NCBI RefSeq assembly: GCF_023898315.1
Contig: NC_064614.1
Coordinates: 77,326,501-77,390,500, forward strand
Direction: 5' to 3'
DNA length: 64,000 bases
DNA from: Schistocerca nitens
Lineage: Eukaryota > Arthropoda > Insecta > Orthoptera > Acrididae
The notes beneath the pieces were generated by a model. It saw only the letters and a program-made list of their open reading frames with translations. It was not told the origin of the DNA and did not search any database. A program made the translations under genes and the position numbers. Numbering within the stretch: the stretch's first letter is position 1; each line of letters opens with the position of its first letter. This document shows positions 10,693 to 22,079 of this stretch, piece by piece.

Positions 10693-12900
10693 TCACTTAG
10701 ATGAGGAAATCGTGAGGTAAACGTTGTGCATTGGATTGACGCTGGATGACGAAAGCACAGTTCACTAATGTGGTAGATATTCCCAGGTACTGATTGACAT
10801 CGATGGCATAGAGACAAGGTTAAGAATCAGCAACGTTAATTACGACGAAAGTACGACTATATTCTCATACAAACCATCGATGACTCAGTAATCATCCAGA
10901 GTACTTACAATGTAAGAAAATAAAACATGTCATTTACTGTTTATTGTAACACTGTTTTGTTGATTTCATCTTTTAGAATGCTGCTGAAGATCGTCCTATA
11001 ACCAGTTCAGCGAGACTCCTAATAAATAATCACATTACAGTGGTTTGGTAAATACAGTGTATCAGAAATGAATTCATTAAATTTATTCTGGCTGTCGAGA
11101 ACCTTTTTTTTAATTTATTAGAATTCTCCGCTTCAGATAGCTAAATAACTACGCTGTTTCAAGTACTTGAATGTGTGTCTGTTTTCCGAATGAAGTACCT
11201 ACCCGTAAATATTCGTTGTTACGTAATTAAAAATTTTTGTGAAGAGATGAATGTCACCAAACACATATCTATATTACCCATTCACGAAATTGGTACAGGT
11301 GACCATTTATAATTAACGTGGTACTCACAACACATTATCTTGTGAAATACTCTCTGCTGATGTTTGAATTGATCTCATCTACTCAGATAATTGATTTTGG
11401 AGGACTCCACTGGAATTCTGCAAATGAGCCAGCTGAATAAAAATGGTGCACTTCATAGCACTGTTTCAAAAGCATGCGTCTGATTGCAGTCTAATGAATT
11501 GATATTTCACATTTTCTGTACTTCCATTTTCACCACTACGTTTACCTAACGGCAATGAACAGACAAAGCAGTCCTTATATTAACCATAGTAACAAGATTT
11601 TCGGTACAATGTTCACGTGCTTCTTTTGCTTGTTGAGTAGCTTATTACGAGTATGATGTCAACATCTGAAGAGATGTGACTTCTTGTGATAAACCGCAAA
11701 AGTTTGTTGACAGGACTTTGGCGCCGAAAACTGTTCACAAAGTAACTGTTTTTCATTTATATTGCTACTCAGCCGAAATGAGTGCAAGCTATTCAGTGTT
11801 CACTACAAAGCTCTAGACAGTAATTCCTTCCATTTCTCTAGGTATGGACTCTTTCATTTAGTCTCGATTTCCAAAAGTGTCTATGTCATTCAGCGATATT
11901 TCTGTTGCGACTTCGGATGTCCGATAGACTTAAACAGGTACACTCAATCAGATACTAGAAGCAGATCCTTGGACTCTCATGACCGAGCACATGACTTACC
12001 CACCATTCCATTAAATGTTGCAGTTTGAGTAGTTAAAATCGTATCGGAACACACCGCGAAAGCTTAGCTCGCTGTGAGATGGGCTTCAATAGCCCTTGGT
12101 AATTGACGCGGAATGTATCATTATCGATTTCTAAATAACGTTGAACATTCTGGGGTGAAATTTATAACGCAACGCAGTCAGATGACATGTTCGACAGAAC
12201 AGACAACACTTGTCTTAACGCAGATAGAGCATACATTTACATAAAATAGAGAATGGGGAAAGAAACGGAAGGGATGGGGAGGAATTAGTGACACAAGGCT
12301 TTGTGGTAATATAATGCGAAAATTGAAAACTTGTGCCACATTGATACTCGAGTAGCGTTCCGCTACAAGTCTCTAATTTTCTCCATTGCATTACCACAAT
12401 GCCCTGTGTGGCTGGAACTCATGAATTTCCATGAGTTTCTTTCCTTTCTTTTCCCATTTTCTAGTTCATACAGATGTTCAAATGTTTCTGTATCCGTGAC
12501 ACCAATTGCACTGAACTGCATTAGACGCTAGAAACATTTTATAGTTGCTTCTGTTGTTAGATTCATATTTTCAGGTAATATATACATCATTGGAGAGGAA
12601 GGCCACAGTAAGGAAAGTTTAATTACAAATGGAGAAATATGAGTGAAATTGAAGCCTAAAGGAGGAACACTTTATTTTATATATTTTTTCCTTCCATGTG
12701 AAAAAGGCTGCAGCTTCGACCAGTGCAGTAATCTGCCGGATTTAAGTCCCTAAGCTCGTCTTCGTTAAGCGCTAAAGAGCGAACAGTAATTTCCAAATCA
12801 CTTCCCGGCAAAGTGGCTGCCTGCGAAGGCAAAACGGCTCCGGCCGGCCTCGCCAGTGCCGAGATTCTTTAGAACAAGTCACCTCACGTTGACGGCCTTT
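10693..12900. other. non-coding, no gene recognised
   Basis: AT-rich, apparently repeat-poor DNA. Open frames such as 11762-12028 (+) show no recognisable domain. Nothing further can be supported. Confidence 0.45.
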
Positions 12901-12919
12901 TAGCTGCAAAATACAAATT

Positions 12920-13240
12920 AGATATTCACCGGTCCGAAACGCAATTATGCAGGCAGCGGCGCATGAATATTCGAGGAGCACAAGAGGGAGTGCGCGAGAG
13001 AGTGAGTGAGTGGGGAGGGAATAAGTGGGGAAGGGGGGGGGGGAAGGGGAGGGGGAGAGAGGCAGCAGGCGACGGAAGTTGCAGTGTGCGTGCGAGGGAG
13101 ACCAGTTGCTGCTGCGTCCGACGACGCGCCACGCACAGTGCGTGAGAACCGCCGCGTGCGTAGCGCGCAGCGCACGGGTGGCCTCATTAAAAGAGTTTCC
13201 CGGCTGGTGGCCGATGCCGCGCGCTGAAAAGAGTCGTATG
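12920..13240. other. GC-rich island
   Basis: A sharp rise in GC with many CpG dinucleotides: gaggg/gtgag purine runs at 12985-13065, then CpG-dense sequence to about 13235. The overlapping open frames on both strands have arginine- and proline-rich composition expected of GC-rich non-coding DNA. It could be a promoter or enhancer, but no transcript evidence is visible. A poly-A run follows at about 13326-13343. Confidence 0.45.
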
Positions 13241-13625
13241 AATTTCTGTTTGTATCGGACTTTTAATTACGGCTGCTGGGAGGTTCGACGGTATAACCAA
13301 CCCTCGTCCAAACCCCGCACCCCTCCAAAAAAAAAAAAAAAAAAGGAAAAAAAACGTATCTCTGACACGAGCGATTCGGCGTTAATGGTCACACCTTGTT
13401 CCGGCGTCGGCGAAGAATTTTAATCACGCTTCGGTCTACCGTAGAAGTATTTCGTTTCTAATGTACGAATTCCCTTTCAGCACGTCTGTGACGTTGGATA
13501 TTTCGTAGTAATCAGTAGAAAATAGTTTCTAAGGAATTCTCTGACGAAAATTATCTGGGTCTACACTTCTCAACGGCCTCAGCGTCCAAACGCAAGCTAT
13601 GATATCACCAAAACGAATAGAAATA

Positions 13626-15047
13626 CACTCCTGGAAATGGAAAAAAGAACACATTGACACCGGTGTGTCAGACCCACCATACTTGCTCCGGACACTGCGA
13701 GAGGGCTGTACAAGCAATGATCACACGCACGGCACAGCGGACACACCAGGAACCGCGGTGTTGGCCGTCGAATGGCGCTAGCTGTGCAGCATTTGTGCAC
13801 CGCCGCCGTCAGTGTCAGCCAGTTTGCCGTGGCATACGGAGCTCCATCGCAGTCTTTAACACTGGTAGCATGCCGCGACAGCGTGGACGTGAACCGTATG
13901 TGCAGTTGACGGACTTTGAGCGAGGGCGTATAGTGGGCATGCGGGAGGCCGGGTGGACGTACCGCCGAATTGCTCAACACGTGGGGCGTGAGGTCACCAC
14001 AGTTCATCGATGTTGTCGCCAGTAGTCGGCGGAAGGTGCACGTGCCCGTCGACCTGGGACCGGACCGCAGCGACGCACGGATGCACGCCAAGACCGTAGG
14101 ATCCTACGCAGTGCCGTAGGGGACCGCACCGCCACTTCCCAGCAAATTAGGGACACTGTTGCTCCTGGGGTATCGGCGAGGACCATTCGCAACCGTCTCC
14201 ATGAAGCTGGGCTACGGTCCCGCACACCGTTAGGCCGTCTTCCGCTCACGCCCCAACATCGTACAGCCCACCTCCAGTGGTGTCGCGACAGGCGTGAATG
14301 GAGGGACGAATGGAGACGTGTCGTCTTCAGCGATGAGAGTCGCTTCTGCCTTGGTGCCAATGATGGTCGTATGCGTGTTTGGCGCCGTGCAGGTGAGCGC
14401 CACAATCAGGACTGCATACGACTGAGGCACACAGGGCCAACACCCGGCATCATGGTGTGGGGAGCGATCTCCTACACTGGCCGTACACCACTGGTGATCG
14501 TCGAGGGGACACTGAATAGTGCACGGTACATCCAAACCGTCATCGAACCCATCGTTCTACCATTCCTAGACTGGCAAGGGAACTTGCTGTTCCAACAGGA
14601 CAGTGCACGTCCGCATGTATCCCGTGCCACCCAACGTGCTCTAGAAGGTGTAAGTCAACTACCCTGGCCAGCAAGATCTCCGGATCTGTCCCCCATTGAG
14701 CATGTTTGGGACTGGATGAAGCGTCGTCTCACGCGGTCTGCACGTCCAGCACGAACGCTGGTCCAACTGAGGCGCCAGGTGGAACTGGCATGGCAAGCCG
14801 TTCCACAGGACTACATCCAGCATCTCTACGATCGTCTCCATGGGAGAATAGCAGCCTGCATTGCTGCGAAAGGTGGATATACACTGTACTAGTGCCGACA
14901 TTGTGCATGCTCTGTTGCCTGTGTCTATGTGCCTGTGGTTCTATCAGTGTGATCATGTGATGTATCTGACCCCAGGAATGTGTCAATAAAGTTTCCCCTT
15001 CCTGGGACAATGAATTCACGGTGTTCTTATTTCAATTTCCAGGAGTG
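13626..15047 (+). mobile_element. Tc1-family DNA transposon B, structurally complete
   Basis: A 1422-bp element has terminal inverted repeats of about 27 bp (left cactcctggaaat..., right mirrored and ending at 15047, two mismatches). It is flanked by TA at 13624-13625 and 15048-15049. The transposase is on the plus strand. An AATAAA lies just before the right repeat (14984-14989) and could supply polyadenylation. It differs from element A in repeats and in catalytic spacing, so the two are separate families. Confidence 0.95.
13870..14892 (+). pseudogene. Tc1-like transposase with one premature stop (DD32E spacing)
   Basis: From the ATG at 13870 (MPRQRGREPYVQ) one frame runs 340 codons to TAG at 14890-14892, broken only by TAG at 14023-14025 (codon 52). 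The N-terminal paired-like helix-turn-helix (FERGRIVGMREAGWTYRRIA) is intact. Catalytic residues are Asp155 (FSDESRF), Asp244 (FQQDSARPH) and Glu277 (SPIEHVW). Only 32 residues lie between the second Asp and the Glu, against 34 in element A and in canonical Tc1. The stop lies where relatives have a Trp at the end of the first DNA-binding segment, so a single G-to-A change explains it. The rest, including the C-terminal GGYTLY end, looks functional. Confidence 0.9.
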
Positions 15048-15540
15048 TAGTTCCAAAATACTCATAAACAGGATATTTGTAAGAGAATATGTGTATTTCG
15101 AACACACATATTTCTCAAACTATAAGACTGTGACGGTACAAAACCCCGTTACAAGTTGAATATTTCTAGTATGCAAGGATTGCTTTGTGGAGAGCGAGCG
15201 CGCTACATGGAGCGCGATTCGCGGAAGCGCGTGGCGCACCCGCGCGAGATTTGCAACGGTCGGAGGGATGGTCTTCGCCGCCGGGGAGTGGCCACGTGGC
15301 CCACAGCTTGGGGCATTGTCTGGTTTTTCGCGCATTACGTGAAAACTATGTAACTTATGGTGAAGAGCGATGTTGCAATGGATTGTGGTCAGCAATATGC
15401 ACCTTCTGAAAGATCGATCTTTATTTAAAGTCACGAGACGTAAAAGTTATAGTAACCTCAAAATCGGTGAATATCACGAATACTGAAAGATTAATAAAAA
15501 TAGTAAATAACAACTTACAGGAATGAGTGAGCACTCATTG

Positions 15541-16310
15541 AAGGGGGTAAGACGTCAAACGGGCCGACTTGGAGCAGGAGAGGCACCACAGGACATTTTA
15601 ATTTCCACTGTCTATAATTTTACAAGTAAATTCATAAAACTTTGTCAGCATGACCAGGAAGGATTGAGGACTCACACTCATAGCAGTGGAAGTTCAAAAA
15701 CGTAGCAAAATACCCTTTTTCACATGTGAAAATTCATCATTTTTTCACTTACCACTGGCTGCATTTGTTTCTGTGGATACACTTTTCTTCCTAAGTAAGA
15801 GAGATTCTTCGATGAATTTTGCACAGAATACAAGCAGTACTTACAGGTGATGGAAACTCTAGAATTTTCCAAATCTATTAAAAACTGTGGTAAAAATTGA
15901 GATAATTAACTATAAAATCGTAGTTTTTCTAAACTTGAAGTTTGAAATGTAACAGTTCATTCATTTTTTAATAAATTAAATAAAATCCAGAGTTTCATAC
16001 ACATGTAACTATAGTTTGTATGCTGTGCAAAATTCATCGAAGAATCTCTCTTACTTAGGAAGAAAAGTGTAGCTATAGCAACAAATGCAGCCAGTAGTAA
16101 GTGAAAAAATTATGAAATTTCACATGTAAAAAAAATGTATTTTGTTACGTTTCTGAGCTTCCACTGCTATGAGTATGAATCCTGAATCCTTCCTGATCAT
16201 GCTTTCAAAGTTTTATGAATTTATTTGTAAAAGTATAGACAGTGGAAATTAAAATGTCCTGTGGTGCCTCTACTGCTCCAAGTCGGCCCGTTTGACGCCC
16301 CATCCCCCTT
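15541..16310. mobile_element. foldback (long inverted repeat) element
   Basis: Two arms of roughly 320 bp (about 15541-15870 and 15990-16310) are inverted copies around a centre of about 120 bp. The ends are aaggggg...gtcaaacgggcc on the left and its mirror ggcccgtttgac...ccccctt on the right. Shared internal blocks include cttcctaagtaagag, ggacattttaattt and ttttgcacag with their complements. No open frame is present, so it is non-autonomous. The flanking duplication is unclear, leaving the superfamily open. Confidence 0.88.
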
Positions 16311-17759
16311 AAAAACGTTTCGGCATAGCGGGTCGAGTGCTGTAGTCATATGTTAAGATTCATAAGTAATTAACCCTGTAAAGAGCAATAAACAAAGTTT
16401 GAGGGAAAATTGTTTATAAAATTCTGTAGAAAATTCATGACGTAAAGAACGGCACGTGGGTGGCATCACACGTATTTTAAACTAGTTAAGTTATACTATA
16501 CATTTTACTTGCAATGGTTTTCATTCTTTGCAAATTATTATTAACATTTTTCGCCCATAATTAATTAATTATATATGGAGGTTTTGAGCAGCGCAATGTG
16601 TAGATCGCTATAGATTACGTCTAAAAACGGTGCTATATGCAGTTCTATGTTAAAACTTTGCAGCACAGATGTAAACAAACAAATTTCCGCTAAGTGGCAA
16701 AATTTTGCAAAAACTAAAACTTGATTTACGGGCGATAGAATAATCCTAGAAATTAATGTAAAATAGTAGATAAGATGTACATTTTAGCGCGGTTCCGGTG
16801 GTGTACTTATTTCTGTCGAGGGATGTATGTATCAAAATTTGTAACCTTAATTGGTGAGATTGGTACTTGCATAACCAGGGGGTGGACAACCAAGCCTACA
16901 TAAGCGAGCGGCCATCTTGGCCAGGGGTCAGTCGTTGGTCAGTCGTTTTGGAGGATAGGTGGCGAGCAAGCCCATCTTGAGGGTGGCCCATGTGGTCGCT
17001 TGAGTATTCTTTTTCGCGCCGATTTATTTCGACAAAGAGTATTGTTCAATAGTGCAAATGTCCAAGCATATATTTGTGTGAGTATCTACATCGTCGTAGG
17101 TGAACATGTGGCGAACTGTGATTTCGCGCCAAAAGTGTTACAACAAAGAGGACAGTGGGACTTGCGGTCCTGTTCTAATTGATTGAGTAATTTTCGTTTA
17201 TAGCAGCCGGCATTACTGCTATTGGTGGCTCGGAGTCAAATTATTATTAAAGTGAAACTGTAAACCTTCTCACTAGTGCTAATTTCATTGTGTAAAAGAA
17301 AAGGACAACGCCAATAAATAGTGATTGAGCTGTGTCGTGAAAAACTGATTTTAGTATAATAATCGCCTAATTCCTGTTCCCTAGCATAAACTGTACTTAT
17401 GTCTGAGTGAATAATTAATTCAAAAACTACAACAAATGTGCGGGTGTGTAAGTGTACTAATGCACCAGTTGTGGAAATAATCCCCTGAGACTTACGTGAG
17501 AGCAAAAATTTGCAATAACATTCTTTAATCAACATTTGTATATGCACATTGGTGTGCACTCTGCAACCGCACTTTATTATTTAACCGCCCGGTCGCAAGA
17601 CCTACAACTATCAAACTTGGGATACATATTTACGAATCTCTCAAGTCTAGATTACGGAAGTTCAATATGTCCTCGCCCAGCGACACGAACAATATCATGT
17701 CGGTGCTCGATTTTTACCCACACTCAGTAAGCGTATCCATCGTCACTGACACTATAGCA
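16311..17759. other. non-coding; promoter-like or LTR-like stretch, unproven
   Basis: No gene is recognised. Around 16895-16990 a tataagcg-like element is missing but acataagcgagcgg is followed by tcagtcgttggtcagtcgttttgg, resembling an arthropod initiator with a direct repeat. CpG-bearing sequence follows to about 17220. This could be an old solo LTR or a host promoter. I find no matching second LTR or clear termini. Confidence 0.3.
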
Positions 17760-18060
17760 GTACGGATCCGGTTTTTCTACTCCTCAAGGTTCCGTGGTAG
17801 TGTTGGCGCATAAACGTTTTCCTTAATGAAATCGCACAACAAGAAGGCACAGTGTGCCAAATATGGTACGTTGGAAAGCAGTCTGAATTCGTGCGACATA
17901 TTCAACGGAAACGCGAATACGGCGAGGACTCCTTCCGTTGCATACACTTCCTGTGACTTCAAATTGTCGATCACATCTGCGAATGTTCCATCCATTAGGA
18001 GAATCAGTTTGGTACCTGCAGCTGAAATGTCTTTGCACTGTAATCACGGAATTGCACTTC
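17760..18060 (-). pseudogene. internally deleted DDE transposase (DUF4817-type)
   Basis: On the minus strand an N-terminal fragment (GSVCNGRSPRRIRVSVEYVARIQTAF in spirit, about 17880-17990) is followed almost at once by a C-terminal fragment (CDFIKENVYAPTLPRNLEE, about 17780-17840). These are the two ends of an insect transposase family carrying the DUF4817 helix-turn-helix region. The central catalytic part is absent and the fragments are in different frames. It is therefore a deletion derivative, resembling the clearer one at 44964-45908. Element ends were not resolved. Confidence 0.55.
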
Positions 18061-18280
18061 GCAAACTCGAAAACACCACATTATTTCTGCTGCGAAGTAG
18101 GCACTGTGCAACGTGTGACGGTAATCAAGAAAACAGAAGACAACAGACATCTAGCGGCAATGCATACAAACTAGACATTGTGTTCGTTCCTCCATAACCG
18201 AGCCGCAGCGCAGTGATTCACAGTTTTGACAACTTAACATTTTTTAATACCTGCATTGTTGTTGAAACATCCTGTACATA

Positions 18281-19542
18281 CGAGGGGCGTTTGAAAAGTC
18301 CGTGCAAAGTCCGAGAGATGGCACCACCGGCGCTTGATGAGGTCATGTTTAGTTAGTAGCATCTTTGGAAAGAACGCACACCAAGTTTCAGTCGTATTGG
18401 TCTATTTCTTTGTGTTTGCCATTCGTGTGAATCAAGGAAGTCGAGTGATTGTCAAAAAATGAACGCAAAATAATTTCGTGTAGTGATTAAACATTAGTTT
18501 ATGAGAGGCAAAATGTCTCAAGAGACTGAAGAGAAGCTTGATAAACATTACGGCGACTCTGAACCTTCGATCAGAACAGTTTATAAGTGGTTTCAAAATT
18601 TTCGGATTGGCCATATGCCCAAAGTAATGCTGAACGTTCTGGACGCCCTGTGGAGGTTACGACTCCAGAAATCATTGATAAAGTCCATGATATTCTGATG
18701 AATGACAGAAGAGTTAAGGTGCGTGAGAGTGGTAGTGGAGTGGGCATCTAGAATGGTCAGGTATATAATATTTTTCTTAAACATTTGGACATGAGAAAGC
18801 TATTCGTAAGATGGGTTCCACGATTGCTCGCGCTTGACCAAAAACGGATTCGTGTGAATGTTGGAAGGATGGTTTGCAGCTGTTCAAAGTGTCGTTTCGT
18901 ACTGTGGATGAAACAAGGATACATTACTATACTCTTGAGACCGAACAACAACCTAAACAATGGGTTACCAAGGGAGAATCTGCACCAAAAAAGGCGAAGA
19001 TCATTCCTTCGGCCGGAAATGTTATGGCGACTTCTTATGGGATTCGAAGGAATAGTCCTCATCGACTATCCGGAAAAGGGTACAACTATTACAGGTGCAT
19101 ATTATTTATCGTCACTGGGCCATTTTAAAACCGAGCTGCAAGAAAAGCACCGGTGATTGGACCGCAAAACAGTCCTTTACCATCACGACAATGCACCAGC
19201 ACACACCTCAGCAGTTGTGGTCGCAAAATTATTGGAAACAGGATTCCAACTCGTTTCACATCCCCCCTATTCTCTAGACTTGGCTCCCTCGGACTACTAT
19301 TTGTTCCCCAATGTCAAGAAATGACTGGCGGGACAAAGATTTTATTCAAACGAGGCGGTGACTGCAGCAACTAATAGCTATTTTGCAGACTTGGACAATT
19401 CCTATTAGTCGGAAGGGATCAAATAATTAGAACAGCGTTGGACGGAGTCTAAAAGGAGGCTATGTCGAAAAATTAAAAAATAGGTTTAACCCAAACACGT
19501 AAGTAGTTTTTATTTTTCCAAGGATTTTTCAAACGCCCCTCG
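18281..19542 (+). mobile_element. mariner element with decayed transposase
   Basis: The ends cgaggggcgtttgaaaa (left) and its mirror ttttcaaacgcccctcg (right) form about 17-22 bp inverted repeats. TA precedes the left end; the right end is followed by TG, so the duplication has decayed. Frames give recognisable mariner blocks in order: PSIRTVYKWFQNF (helix-turn-helix), RWVPRLL (linker), FRTVDETRIHYY with the first Asp, HHDNAPAHTS with the second, and LDLAPSDYYLFP with the third. These blocks lie in at least three frames separated by frameshifts and stops, so no product is made. The DD34D signature identifies the mariner lineage. Confidence 0.88.
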
Positions 19543-19546
19543 TGTA

Positions 19547-20990
19547 CTCGCATATCAAATTTAAAAAAAGGATCAAATCTACGTAACCACTGTCTAGAAC
19601 AACAAGTCAAGTGAAACTGGCAATTCTTCCAAAACAATTGATGAAAGCAGATTTTGCTCGATAATTAATTATGACACTAGCAAGAAATCGAAGACTAAAA
19701 ACGGCTTGTACAAAGTTTGGGAGAAGCGGAGGACCAAAGCGTTCGAGATGTCGTCTCATAGAGTGTCCCCGAGAGGATCTCCACAGAATCGTCAAGGAAG
19801 AAATTCTGCACCAGTCCGCGACTCACATTCTCTAGCGGGTGTACATACTAAATAGAAGAGAATAAAGAGCGAGATACAGCTTACAATGAAGCACTACTCA
19901 TTCAGCATTTTCAAATTAGCTTTGAATTGTAAATTCTGTAAGGACAGTTGCTGCTCTTGCCCAATATCTTCACACCATTCTCTCCGTGATGCATTATATA
20001 TTATGTCACCCTCTTCCCTCTCCCTTTTACTTCTCCAGCCTGATCTTTGCCTCTTCTCTCAAATTTACTATAGTTTTCTTTTTATTTCACTCTCTCTTTC
20101 TGAGATTATAGTCAGAAATCGTACCTCAATATGCTAAATAACACTTTGATAACAGCCGACTTATCCTTTCTGTTTATTAAGGGATATATCCCGTCACTGC
20201 TACGACAGGTACAGAGTGATGCATTAGTCCAAGGTTATGGGACACTGTGCGCGGTTCTATGTGGGAAATGTGCGGGATGTGGTTATTCATATACGTAAGC
20301 CACGCAAAATTGCGTGGGTGGCGCGGCATTTATGCAAATAGCGCACCTAGAAATCGGCTTTAATTAAAGGCCAGGGCGTACGTATACATTGAGTTGGCCA
20401 CAATGCAATTCAATTAGTTCACACAGACGATGAAGGCGGGGAATGATAGAATTTGTGGATGTTGCCATATTAAAATTTATTCCATTAATGATGCACACAT
20501 AACTTATGATTGCATAAGCATTGATCGCAAATTATTTTGCACGAACTTGCAGTTTCGTTACTGCAACATGTAGCTGGAGTCTGCCCAAACAAATACTGCT
20601 CATCAAGTCACTCCTATGAAGCTCAGGGTCGACACAAAGCGTGTTTCTTTCCTGTTACAAACAAAGTGATATTTAAAGCGGAATTATACCAGTCCATTTG
20701 TTAGAGCATCACAAATTAGTCTAGTGCGATATTCGTTTTATCGGTGTGTGTCAACAGAAATGAGGAATAAGTATACTCCAACGACAGCACTGCCCTGGCC
20801 CACGCGGCCTGCAGCCGCCACGCAGCAGCGTTTCTCATTCGCAAGTGTACTTCCTTTTGTTCTAAATTTTTATAGACTGAACAATAGTAGAAAGTTCCGG
20901 ACCCCAACCTTCCTAATCCCAACACAGTTCTTGCTCTTCCACTCAATTCGTTTCTTTTTCTCTTGGGTCTTGTTCGTATTGTATATGACG
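19547..20990. other. non-coding; includes a candidate regulatory stretch
   Basis: No gene or clear repeat is recognised. Within it 20280-20560 is rich in homeodomain and POU-like motifs (see separate entry). Pyrimidine-rich DNA lies at about 20010-20105. Confidence 0.4.
20280..20560. promoter_or_regulatory. candidate enhancer-like sequence
   Basis: Packed motifs include the octamer-like atgcaaat (20333-20340), tttaattaaa (20359-20368), caattagtt and ccattaatga, together with short inverted ggcgcgg/gcgcacc elements. This mix in otherwise plain DNA is the look of a developmental enhancer, but motif counts alone cannot prove function. Confidence 0.25.
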
Positions 20991-20999
20991 CTTGTTTCC

Positions 21000-21720
21000 C
21001 TATAATTTGCACCTACCTTCGAACTTCTACCACCATTTTACATTGTCCAACATTTTCTTGTATACGATGAATTCTTAACTCGTGTTTCCATTACCAAGGG
21101 CAACGTGAGAGCTGCTTGAGTTGTGCCTTGACCTCTCGTAAAGCCAAACTAATAGTTATCTAATAGATCCTCACTTTCATTTTCGGTTCTTTTGTGTATG
21201 TCATTCGTGTCAATACAGTCTTTCCAAATTGGATCTTCTGGGTGATTCTTTTGATCTTCAGTCTGCTCCTCATCATTGCTAAGTTGTGATCTGTGTCTCC
21301 GGGTACTCCTGGCTTCTCCTTCTATCCACTATCTGATTTCGGACTCTATGCATGATGTTACCAGCTTGGAAATTTCTTGTGTCAAGGCCTTCTCCAAGAA
21401 CACGTCCTTATCCTACAACACTCACTACCACTAGCTGCAGTTTATTGCAAAACTCAGTTCGTCTTTCTCCTCTTTCATTTGTATGATGAAGCCCATATTC
21501 TCCAGTTCATCTGTTGTCTATTCCTTTCCCTAATAGAGCGTTCCTATCTCGCACGGTTATTAGATCTTCTTTTACATACCACATTACATGTTCAAAATTC
21601 CCAGATGCTTTCTCTGGCTGTTGAGCTTTTGCTTTCACCGTCAGAATATATACGTGAACTGCTTCTGTTGGTGTTGGTTTCATGCCAATTCTTATCCAAA
21701 TGTCCTGTCATTGAACTGTT
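21000..21720 (-). pseudogene. LINE remnant (endonuclease and reverse transcriptase parts)
   Basis: On the minus strand, degenerate frames show an endonuclease-like stretch (RTEFCNKLQLVVV with upstream GEYGLHHTNERG) near 21400-21540. A FGFTR...TTQAAL region with YKKMLDNVKWW near 21040-21150 resembles the early reverse-transcriptase motifs (GF.KGR..., DLEKAFDNVKW). Many stops and frame changes are present. The pyrimidine-rich plus-strand frame 21377-21988 (203 codons) is a shadow of this remnant and of the adjacent tandem repeat, not a gene. Confidence 0.5.
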
Positions 21721-21738
21721 CAGAGCAGCCCTTTCTCT

Positions 21739-21992
21739 GCCCTACCTTTCTATTTTTGGAAGAATCCCACTCGTGTTACACGATTTTGTGCTCCTGTTGA
21801 TATTACGCTATACTCGTGTGACCTTTACTTATTTCAATTTATTAAATTTATCCTCCTGTAGACTGAGCCCTACATTTCTGTTTTTGAAGAATCCCACTCG
21901 TGTTACACGATTTTCTGCTCCTGTTGATATTACGCTGTATTCGTCTGACCTTTACTTATTTCAATTTATTACACTGATCCTCCCGTAGACTG
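21739..21992. repeat. 127-bp tandem duplication
   Basis: Two adjacent copies of about 127 bp (21739-21865, 21866-21992) share runs such as atcccactcgtgttacacg and gacctttacttatttcaatt. Differences are scattered single bases. Confidence 0.85.
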
Positions 21993-22079
21993 ATCCCTTG
22001 CGTTACCAGAACACCGCTATCCTATCGTTGATTATTAATTGTTTTTCTCTTCTCTCGGGAGATGCGTCTCGGGAACTAA

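Noticed and set aside
21377..21988. 203-codon plus-strand frame
   Set aside because: Leu/Ser/Phe-rich translation of a pyrimidine-rich strand, antisense to a LINE relic and including the 127-bp tandem repeat.
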